A stretch of 64,000 nt of DNA, from the NCBI RefSeq assembly GCF_001750165.1, contig NZ_CP015411.1, positions 4,626,501-4,690,500 of the forward strand. Direction: 5' to 3'. Shown here in pieces: positions 17,613 to 29,600 of the stretch. Origin of the DNA: Pseudoalteromonas luteoviolacea. GTDB lineage: Bacteria > Pseudomonadota > Gammaproteobacteria > Enterobacterales > Alteromonadaceae. The number at the start of each line of letters is the position of its first letter. Positions within the stretch are counted from its first letter, which is position 1. Made by a program: the position numbers and the translations under genes. Below the pieces are notes generated by a model. That model worked only from the letters and a program-made list of their open reading frames with translations, made no database searches and was not told the origin of the DNA.

Positions 17613-20600
17613 TTACTTTTTCAATTTACCAAATTTGGCAGACTTGCGTTTTTTAGCACCGCTACTGCGTTTAGGCTTAGGCAAGGCTTGCTCAGGGTGA
17701 GCTGCCAAGGTATCCAACAGACTCAACCACTGAGTGACCAAGGTCGCCATTTTATCTTTCAGGTAAAGGTCTGTTTTAAATACCAGATTACCACTGAACC
17801 CAGTTTCACTCGGCTCAATGAAAATGCCTGAGTCAAACTTACTGCTCACTTCACCACTTGGCAGCTCAGTGATCTCCATGCCGTCAACAGGCCAGCGTGG
17901 CTGTGGCGTATTTTGCATCACAAACAACTGCTGGAAGATTGGCGAGGTGCCCGCTTGACGCGGCGTATCCACCAATTGCATGATCCGCTCAAGCGTCAGC
18001 AGCTGGTGATCTTGCACCGCTAAAAATTGCTGCTGAACCTGCTTTGCCAAACTGATAAGACTCTCATCTGCACTGACTTTTACGCGCAGTGGCATCACCT
18101 TAATGAAATAGCCAATTAATGGCTCCAGCGAGAGTGTTTCTCGACCAGCCATGGGTGTGCCTACCACTAAGTCTTGCTGTCCCGTTTGCTGGCTCAAAAA
18201 CGCCATATAACTGGCTTTTAACAAAGCAAATAAGGATACCTGATGCGCTTCGCTCAAGGCTTGTAATTGCGCGGCTGTATCAGCCTTAATATCAAAACGT
18301 ACCTGCTCGCCTTGGCTGCTCGGTTTGTCAGGACGCGGGAAATGCAGCGGTAACGTGGAAACCTGTGGTGCTGCCTCAAGCTGTTGCTGCCAGAATGCGT
18401 GGTTTTGAGCCCCCTCTTCGGATGCTAAACGGGCATTTTGCCAGTGCGCATAATCTGCATATTGCACCTCTAGCGGCGCCATCGCTTCTACTAAACTGCT
18501 GTCTCCAAGCTGCTCGGCATAAAACACGCCAAGCTCTTGCACCAAGTTGGCAATTGACCACCCATCACTGACGATATGATGCATACTCACTAATAATTGA
18601 TAGCTATCGGCCCCCAGTTGCAGCACTTTGGCGCGCATCAATGGTGCGGTGCTTAAATCAAAGCCTTGCTGCTCAAAGTCACGGCGAATTTGCATCGCCG
18701 TTTGCGCACACTCAACCTGCTCAACAGCAATGGTAAAGTTTACATTTTCAAGCACTTCACTGCGCGGCTCGCCTTCAACATTCACAAAGCGAGTACGTAG
18801 CACTTCATGGCGAGCAAGTAACTGATTAAATGCCAGCTCAAGAGCCTGAGTGTCTAGTTCACCACTGAGAGTTACGCCCCCCGCGATGTTATACGCAGCT
18901 TTATCCGCAGCATCACTCATTCTATCAGTCAGCCACAGACTTTGCTGCGCCGCAGACACTGGCATTCGCTGTGTGCGCTTGACAGGCACCAGTGCTAAAC
19001 GTGCTGGCCCCTGCTCAGACTGCGCAGTCAGCTGGGCTAAAACCGCCAAATCTGGTGCATTGAAAATGTCTTTTACTGCAATGCCATAATCACCTAATTG
19101 GTTAATTCTAGGCACCAAACGCAGCGCACTGATGGAGTCCCCGCCCAATGCGAAGAAGTTATCGTGTCGACTCACTTGCGGGGTATTTAACAGTGATTGC
19201 CAAATCTGCGCTATCTGCTGTTCAAGACCCGCCTGTGGCGGCACAAATGCACCTTGTTCCGATACAAGTGTGAGTGTTGGTAAGCGTTTACGATCCACCT
19301 TGCCATTTTGATTGAGCGGCAACTGCGTCACAATTTCAATAGCTTGCGGGATCATATATTCAGGTAGTCGCTCGCGCAACGCAACTTGCAGCGCACTGCC
19401 AGTCAACTTATCACTGACCGCAAATGCGACTAATACAGGTTGCTCCTGCTGAGTTTGCACCAAAACAACCGCCTGTGCCACGCCATCGAGTGCACTAAGC
19501 TGCGCCTCAATCTCACCTAACTCAATACGGTGACCACGAATTTTAATCTGATCGTCAACACGGCCTAAGTATTCCAGCTGTGCCTGCGCATTCCAGCGCA
19601 CTAAGTCGCCCGTGCGATATAGTCGCATGCCATTGTCGCTAAACGGGTTCGCCACAAAACGCTCGGCGGTTAAATCCGCTTGCTGCACATAACCTTCAGC
19701 TAAACAGCTGCCGCCGATATACAGCTCCCCCACAGCACCCTGTGGCAACAAGTTCAGGTCACTATCTAGCACATACACGTTTCGATTGCCGACCGGCTTA
19801 CCAATGGGGACGTAACGACCATCAACAGAAGACTTGGCATCGCCTATCCACAACGTGGGTGTGACCACGGCTTCGGTTGGGCCATAGGCATTAACAAACT
19901 GCGCTTGTGGCAAGCTTTGCTGAGCCAATTTAAAGTCACCTTGATGCCAACCTTCACCACCGACAATACACAGGCGCACTGAGTCCAGCTTTGGCACATG
20001 ACGCAAGTACGCTGGCGGTAAATCCACCACGGTGACTTGCCGAGCCTCTACGTACTCAACGAGTGCATCTGGGCCCATAGATTTCGGGTCAACCACACTT
20101 AATTGTGCACCACTTAGCAGTGGCATTAACAGCTGTTCCAGCGCTGCATCAAAGCCCATTGAGGCAAAGAGCAAAGCGTGATCGCCGACTTGATAGTGAT
20201 AATACTGCTGCATGGCATAGCAATGATCTGCCAGCGCCTGATGCGAGACAGCCACGCCTTTTGGTAACCCTGTCGAGCCCGAAGTGAAAATCATATAGGC
20301 CGTTTGCTGCGGTAAAATGGTGTCGCCAAGTGCCGTTGCCGGATACACACTGAGCTTGGACTCATCCAGTGTATGGATAGGCACACCCGATAGTTCACTG
20401 GCAATATCATCACTTAGCAATAATCCAGCGCCACTTTGCTGTGCAATGTATTGCTGGCGTTCAAGAGGCAAACTTGGGTCAATTGGCACATATGTCGCAC
20501 CAGACTTCAACACAGCTAAGGCTGCAACCACCATGTCAATGCCACGAGCAAAACGCACCGCCACAACTGGGGAAGATTGTGCGCACAGGTAATGTGCCAA

Positions 20601-23600
20601 ACGATCACTTTGCGCTGCGAGCTGCTGATAACTCAATGCCGTGTCGGCAAATTTCAGTGCGCTATTATGCGGGTATTGTTTTGCCATCGCACTTAATTGC
20701 GACGTCAGCAAATTCGCCGCCGTGTGTGTTTGTCCCTGACTCAAAACATGCAACTGCGCTTGCTGTTCTTCTGGGAGCAGCACAAGATCAGCGATGCGCT
20801 GTGATTGCGTATCAACTAATGCGGTCAATACCGCATTAAGTGCACAAGCCAGTTCTGCTCGGCGTGCCGGACTAAAGCGTTCTTTGGCAAATTCAAATTC
20901 AATATTGGTAAGCCCGTCGCTGTTTTCATAACAGTTCAGTACCAATTCAAACTGAGCTTCACTGGCTGCAATAGATACGGGGCTCACGTCTAACTGAGGC
21001 AGTGCAAGCAGCGCTTCCCCATCGACGCGTTGATGGTTGATCATCACTTGGAACAACGGCTGTTCAAGATCACGATCTAAATCAAGGCTATCTAATAGTT
21101 GCTCAAATGGTAAATCTTGGTGCGCTTGTGCGCCCAATAAGTGGGTTTTCACCTGATCAAGCGCATCACTCAATAACACATCCCCTGAGAGATGCGTGGT
21201 GATCACTTGGGTATTCACAAAGAAGCCAACCAGAGATTCAGTGCCCGCGTTATGACGGTTGGCAATCGGCATGCCCACACGAATGGTTGATTGCCCGCTG
21301 TAGCGATGTAACAACACCTTCAGAGCCGTCATTAAGACATTAAACAAACTGGTGTTATTGGCTTTAGCATAGTCAGCCAAGGCTGTTTTTAGTCCATCAT
21401 CTAGCTGAATTTGCTCTGTAATCGCTAGATAGCGACTTTGCTGCGTCGCTATGTCGCTTGGTAGACGCAGCGCAGATAAGTCATCACCAATGACGCTATG
21501 CCAATAGCTGAGCTGCTCAGCTTTCACCTCATCGTTTAACCAAGCCCGCTGCCACTGTGCATAATCGCTATAGCGCACGCTTGCGGTATCGACTAGTGGC
21601 GTATTATCAGAGCGCGCATCGCGATATGCCTTAGCAAAATCGTCAATAATGATCTGTAATGACCACGCATCTGAGATAATGTGGTGCATCACAACCACCA
21701 GTTCATGCTGTGTATCGCTGTGCTTTATCAGACCAACTCTGAACAGGTTGCCTTGGGTCAATACAAAGGGCTGTGCCACAAAATCCGCCCGCCATGCCGT
21801 GCTGTCCGTACCATTGGAGGCATCAAACTCGTGATAGGCACATTGGCCAATCGGTGCGATATATTGCGATACCTGCGCGTCTTTATCTTCAACATACACG
21901 GTACGCAGTGCATCATGTCGATTGCTGACAAAGTCCAACGCACTTTGCAGTGCCTCTGTATTGAGCGTCCCTTGCAGCATCAAACCGCCTTTAATGTGAT
22001 ACGCACTGCTCTGTGGTGATAGCTTCCACAAGAACCACTGACGCTGCTCGGCAAATGACAGCCCAGAATACCTCTGTGCCTGACGCTGTAGCACTGGCTT
22101 GGCACTGGCTTCATTGCCATCAATCAACACCGCTAATTGGGCAAGACTGCCCGTACTCAGTAGCTGAGGGAGTTCAAAATTAAGCCCTGATTGGTTACCT
22201 TGGCTCGCCACACTCAGTGCTTTAATAGAATCTCCACCTAGGGCAAAGAAGTTATCCTCTCGGCCCACTTGCTCTGCGCCTAATACAGATTGCCAAATAG
22301 TGGCTAAGCGCGACTCAGTCTCTGTCTGCGGGGCAACGTACGCCTGTGTTTCTTGCCACTGTGGTGCTGGTAATGCTTTTCTATCGATTTTGCCATTGCT
22401 GTTATGTGGCATTTCATCCAACGTCATCACCAGTGCAGGCACCATGTAATCAGGTAGCCACTGGGCGATGGTGGTTTTAATCATTTCGCTATCGAGTGCT
22501 TTACCAGACACATAGCCAACCAACTGCGTTGCGCCCGTGCTGTTGTCATCAACAACCACCGCTTCATTGACTCCGTCACAGCGATACAGCTGCGCCTCAA
22601 TGTCACCCAACTCAATACGGTAACCACGGATCTTCACTTGATGATCCGTACGGCCTAAATATTCAAGCTGACCAGCTTGGTTCCAACGCACCAGATCGCC
22701 AGTGCGATATAAACGGCTGCCATCATCCGCAAACGGGTTTGCCACAAAGCGCTCAGCGCTGAGTTCAGGGCGAGATAAATAACCACGGGCAAGACCGAGA
22801 CCGGCAATATAGAGCTCACCGGCCACCTGCTGTGGACACAGGTTTAACTGGTTATCTAGCACATAAAGTTGAGTATTTAAGGTGGCATCGCCTAAATGTA
22901 CTGGTGCCTGTGTCACGTGATAGCAACTTGACCAAATGGTGGTTTCGGTTGGGCCATACATATTCCAAAGTTGAACGCCGCTCTGTGCCAGATCCGCCAC
23001 CAACTCAGCAGGCAGGGCTTCACCGCCACACAGGGCTCGCTTACCTTGCACTTGCGTTAATAAATCAAGCTCTAACAAGCTGCGCCAACCTGCTGGGGTG
23101 GCTTGTATTAAGTCTTGCTCGGCCAATAACGCAGCGCTCAGCGTCGATGCATTTTGTGCCACCGTAACCGTACCACCACTTATCAGCGGTAGATAAATTT
23201 CTAGCCCAGAGATATCGAATGACAACGAGGTTAATGCCAATGCATTAAGCGCACGCTCCAAGCCCAGTTGCTGCTGCATACCCAGTAAGAAGTTAACCAG
23301 GTTGCCGTGACTGATCGCCACGCCTTTTGGCAAACCTGTGGAGCCTGAAGTATAAAGGGTGTACACCAGTTGATGGTGATGGCGCTGCACATTAAGGTTG
23401 CCCTCGTCATATGATGTCAGTGGCAGATCTGTGACGTTTAAACAGGTCACATCTTCAGTATAGGATACCTTTGAGTTAGTAAGTGCAAACTTTGCACCGC
23501 TGTGCTGACAAATATAATCGCGGCGCTCTTCTGGTAGCTCTACCGCGATCGGCACATACACGCCACCCGCTTTGCTCACCGCCAGTATCGCGACAATCAT

Positions 23601-26600
23601 CTCAATACCGCGGGTCATGCTGATTGCCACTGGCATCTCTGTGCTCAGCCCAGCTGCAAGCAGCGCCTGCGCCAATTGATTTGCACGACCATTCAGTGCG
23701 TTATAGCTGAGCTGCTCACCTTGCTCGTTTTGCACCGCAATAGCTTGAGGCGTTTGCTTTGCCTGTGCTTCAAACATTGCCAATGCATCGCTGCTCGGCA
23801 GGGTTTGTGATTTACCAATACCGAGCTGCTTCACTTGTGCTTGCGTGGCATCATCGAGCAATTGAATGTGCCCAAGTGGCTGTTCAACTTGTGATTGCAG
23901 TGCGTCAAGTAGACGCGCCAAGTTATTCGCGAGATACGCCACAAATTCAGCGCTTAAACGCCAACCTTGGTACGCAAAGTTAATGGTCAGCCCCTGCGCT
24001 GTTTCGACAAATACCGTCAGTGGATAGTTGGTTTCTTCACGGTTTTCAACCAAAGAAAACTTTGCTCCGTCCAACTCATTGGCACCTAATGTCTCTGAAA
24101 TTGGATAGTTTTCAAAAATGAGTAAGCTGTCAAACAGACCTTGCTGATCAAAGCTCACTTGTCCGTCCGCCAATTTTTGAACTTGATACAAAGGCGTATG
24201 CTCAAATTCACGGCTTTGCATACTGTCTTGCTGACAGGTTTTGAGCCACTGTCCCACAATTTGCTCATTGTCGAGGGTGCTTATCACCGGCAATGTATTG
24301 ATAAACAAGCCGACCGTGCTGTCACTACCGACTAAATCAGCGGGTCGACCTGAGGTTGTTGCACCAAAGCACACCGCCGATTTATTTAACATGCGGCTCA
24401 GTAGCAATGACCACGCACCTTGCAGCACGGTATTAACCGTGATCTCTTGCTGCTGTGCAAAGGCTTGTAACTGTGCCGCTTGTGGTTCATCAAGCTGCAA
24501 TGTGTGCTGCGCATACCCTAACTGGCTGTCCAAGGCATCGCGGTTTTGCAGTTCAGTCAGATAAGAGGCGTCATTTAACTGTGCAAGTCGGCTTTGCCAA
24601 TACGCATCGCCCGCCGCTTCATCTTGTTTGGCAAGATATGCCAAATAATCTTGATACTGACCAACGGGCTGCGGCAATGCTTTCCCTTGGTACGCCATCA
24701 TGACTTCAGCCAGCACCGCGGTGCTGCTCCAGCCATCCAATAACATGTGATGGTAAGTCCAAATGAAGTGATGCTGTTGCGCCGATTGCTGTACCAAGGT
24801 GAACGACATTAAGCCCACCTCTTCGGTCACCGCAAAACCTGTATCTAAAATTGTGCGGGCCAGTTTATCGGTTGATTTTTCAGGCTCAGCTTGCCAATCC
24901 AATTCATCAAATACGATTTGATGGTCATGGATGACACACTGTAAAGGCTGTTGCGTCCCAGAGATAAAGCCTGTGCGCAAGGCATCATGTCGCGCCACCA
25001 CTTGCTGCCATGCTACCTTAAAACGCGTGACATCCAAGCCGCTGATATCCAGCCTTAATTGATTCAGATACGCAGCACTTTGCTCAATCATGGAGTGGAA
25101 CATCATGCCTTGCTGCATCGCAGACAGCGGATAAATGCTCGACACCGACGACGGGGCAATCGGCAGTGCATCTAACTCACTTTGAGATAGACTCAGCAAT
25201 GGCACATCCGTAGGTGTTAATCGCACTTCAGCCTCAAGGCAATGGTTAATAACCTCACTGAGTGCCTGCTCAAAATACTGCGCAAATTCAGCCATGTCCG
25301 ATGATAATAACCGTGCACCACTGTAGCTGATGGCTAACTGTAACTGGCTGTTTTGAATCGCGCCATTAATAGCAATATCGGCGCTGAGCGGGTTTTGTGC
25401 AGCAATACTGCTGCCGACGCCGTCTGTACTCATCTGCCAATCGGCTAACTGCGCATTGCTGTTGGCATCTAGCTGACCTAGATAATTAAATTCAATTTGC
25501 GGCTTACGCTCTGTGCGCAGCACCTGCTGCTGTGCTTCACTGCCATAATATTTAAATGCGCCATACCCGATGCCTTTATTGGGTAGCGCACGTAAACGCT
25601 CTTTGGTGCTGATAATGGTCTGTGCCAAATCATCACCGTAACTTAACTTCACCGGATACAGTGACGTGAACCAACCCACTGTGCGGCTTAAATCCAATTG
25701 CGACTGCCACGGTTCACGGCCATGCCCTTCTAAGAATACCTGTGCGTCGGTGCTGCCTGTCCACTGCTTCAATGCGACACACAGAGCAGCCAACAGCAGT
25801 TCATCAATATGCGTACGATATGGGCGTGATGCCTGTGATAGTAAGGCTTGAGTATGTGACTCGCTCAACTTAACTTGCAAAGTTTCTGCACTGGCGATGG
25901 TCGCATCGCCCTCTGCCACATAGTTAGGTAACTCAAGGGCATCACACTGCTGGTTTTGCCACAGGGCAAACTCATTGACGTGAGCACTCGGGTAGGCTTG
26001 CAACTGCTGCGCCCAATATTGATAGCTGTGGCTTTTTGGGGGTAGTGCAATTGCCTTTCCCGCAATAGCCAATTCAATGCCTTGCAATAAGTCATCCACT
26101 AAAACACGCCAAGAGACACCATCAATCACCAAGTGATGGGCAATTAAGATCAAGGCTTGTCGGCGCTCACTGTGGACATATAAAACCCGCAGCGAGTCAG
26201 CGCGCTGAATGCTTAAACTGGCTTGTGCCTGCTCAGTGGCATTGAGTAAATACGTATCAAATTCGCTGTCTGTGGTTTGCTGATACCAAACCACTTCGCG
26301 GTAATTCGCTTCATCGTACTCACGATACGCTTGTTGCCATGACCCTTGATGTTGAAATTGCAAACGCAGGCTGTCGTGATGCTTGATCAGCATTTGTACA
26401 CTGTCGTTCAACTGTGCCAAGCCTAAGGGCGCGGGTGGCGTCAAGCGAATAGCTTGGTTCCAATGATCAATTTGACTGGGCTGTCTGGTAAAAAACGTGT
26501 GTTGAATCGGCAGTAATGGCGCGTCGCCGCTCACCACTTGCGGGATTTTATCTGCTTCGCTCAACTCGCTCAGCGCTTTAGCCAACTGAGCGATGGTTGG

Positions 26601-29600
26601 TGCTTCAAATACTTGCTTGGCGCTCAGTGCAAAGCCATGCTGGCGCATCGCTGACACAATTTGCAAGCTCAGAATTGAATCTCCCCCCAAAGCAAAAAAG
26701 TTGTCATCACGGCCAATTGGGCTTTGCCCTAGTACCTGCTGCCATGTCTGGCACAGTAATGTTTCTCGCTCCCCTTGCGGTGCTTGATAGGCGCGCTGAG
26801 TTTGCAACTTAGGTTCAGGTAATGCTTTGCGATCCACTTTACCATTGCTGCTCAGCGGCAATGCATCCAGTACCATGATGCTGCTTGGCACCATGTAATC
26901 GGGCAAGGCATCGCTTAAGCCCTGCTGTAAACGGCTTTCATCCAAAGACGACCCACTGACATAGGCTGCTAATCTCGCGCCGCCATTAGGGCCACTGACT
27001 GCCACCACCACAGCCTCTTTTACGCCATCTTGGGCAAACAATTGCGTCTCTATTTCACCCAGCTCAATACGCAAACCACGGATCTTCACCTGATGATCAG
27101 TTCGACCAAGATATTCAAGTTCTCCCAGCTCACTCCAACGCACTAAGTCACCACTGCGATATAAACGACTACCGTCATTGGCAAACGGATTGGCAACAAA
27201 GCGCTCCGCACTGAGATCAGGACGATTTGCATAACCACGTGCAAGACCAACACCGCCAATGTATAGCTCACCCACAGCGCCAATTGGGCTCAGGTTCAGT
27301 TGCTGATCCAACACCCACAGCTCACACCCAGCGATCGGCTTACCGATTGGCACCGCTTTGTCTGCGCGGCCATCACATTCGTAATAGCTGACATCAATGG
27401 CCGCTTCCGTTGGGCCATACAGATTGTGGATTTCCAGTTGCGGTAACAGCTTAATCGTATCGGCTTGCAAAGCCGCAGGCAGCGCTTCACCGCTACAAAT
27501 AATATGCTTAATGCTGGTACATTTATGTGCCAGTGGCTCACTGATAAAGGCTTGTAACATCGAGGGCACAAAGTGCAATAAGGTCACCTGCTGGGCTTGA
27601 ATAAGCTCAGCAAGCTCACGGGGCTCTTTGTGAATTTCCGGCTCAGCCACCACCAAGGTTGCGCCGCGCATCAACGGCCAGAAGAATTCCCACACAGAGA
27701 CATCAAAGCCATATGGCGTTTTTTGTAATACGTGATCTTGACTGCCAATCGGATAGGCATGGTCCTGCCAGCTGATCCGGTTGTACAAAGCATGGTGGTG
27801 ATTCACCACCCCTTTTGGTTTGCCCGTTGAGCCTGAGGTATAAATCACATAAGCCGCTTGCTGCGGCAAAATAGTGACATTTGGATAGTCACCACGGTGC
27901 GTCTCTAATTGCTCTGACAACGCTGACCAAGCAAAATACGGTACGTTAAACTGCTGATTATCGCGATTTCCCAGCACCAATTTAAAGGTGCTATTTTGCG
28001 CAATGTATTCAACGCGATCAGCAGGTAAGTTGGGGTCCAATGGTACGTAGGCCGCGCCACTTTTCATCACTCCGATAAGCGCAATCACCATTTCGAAACT
28101 GCGGTCAAAATACACCCCAATTTGATCTTCCGCGCCAATGCCTTGGGCAATTAGCCAATGTGCCAACTGATTGGTGCGCTGTTCAAACTGCGCGTAACTC
28201 ATATGCACACCGGCAAAGATCAATGCACTTTGCTCTGGTGTTTTTTGGGCTTGCGCACTGATGATGTCGGCAATAGAGTCTTGCCATTCAAATGCTGACT
28301 CGCCATTTGAAAACGACTCCAAGCTCTGCTGTCTGTGCGCTGGATACCAATCTAAATATTGTAATGGTGATGCAGGATGTAAAGAGACCGCACTGAGCAG
28401 CGCAGCGAGTTCATCTAAACAATGCTTGGCAAATGCTTCACTGTATAAGGTGTTGGCATAGTAAAGGTGCAGTGAGGTATCACCGCTGACTTCTTCAATC
28501 ACATCCAATTGCAAATCAAAAGGCATCGAAAAGCGCAGCGCTTGAGTATCTTTGAGCGTTACTCCTTGCAGCGAGTCCATCGCACCTTTGTCACGCTTTA
28601 AATAATTAAACATCACCTGAAACAGCGGGTGACTCCCAGTGCTGCGAGGCGGTTTAATGGCATCGAGCAGATGCTCAAAAGGTAAATCTTGGTTGGCCTG
28701 TGCAAACTGCGAGAACGACTTGGCTTTATCCAGTAACGCCGAAAAACTGTCTTGTGGCGCCACTTCCAAGCGCACCACTTGGGTATTAATGAAAAAGCCA
28801 ATTAACCCGTGCGTTTGCGCATGATGGCGATTGGCAATGGGCACGCCCACTTTGACATCATGTTGGTCGCTATAGCGATGCAATAAATATTGAAACGCAC
28901 TGAGCAGCACCAAATACGGCGTCACTTGGTGCTGTTTGGTCAGAGCCTGCACTTGCTGCCATAAATCGCTGGGCAGCGTCATCGATTGGGTCGTGATGGG
29001 GTAGTTGCCGCCTTGTCTTGCCAAGCTGTTTGCAGGTAGGCGCAGGGGTTCAAAATCGTCGCCAAGCGCCGCTTGCCAGTCTGTTAATTGCTTGTCTAGC
29101 AATGCAGTGTGATCTTGCTGTGCAAGCCACAAAGCATAATCTAAATAATCGGCTTGCGGCGTCAGTTCAGGTAAACTCTGATGACTTTGCAACAGTGCAT
29201 ACGCTTGAATAAATTCATTAAATAGCTGCTGCATCGACGTGCCATCAGTCACAATGTGGTGCATCACTACCAGCAAAGTGCACTCACCCGAAGATTCAAG
29301 CAGTGCCACACGCAGCAGAGGTTCTGCGGTTAAATCAAAAGGCTGGTCGGCAATCTCAAATGCCTGTTGCACGGTATCAGCTTGGCTGGGCACATCAATA
29401 AAAGTGAAGGCATTATCCGCTTGCAACTGCTGAACCGCGGTGCCCGCTTCCTCACTGAAACGGCTATTTAAAATACCGTGCTTTGCCACCAAGTGCGCAA
29501 AGCTTGCTTGTACCCAGGCTTTATTTAACTGGCCTTGAAAAGACAAGGTGCCCGCTAAGTTATACACACTGTCTGCTGGGTCTAACTGCCACGCAGTCCA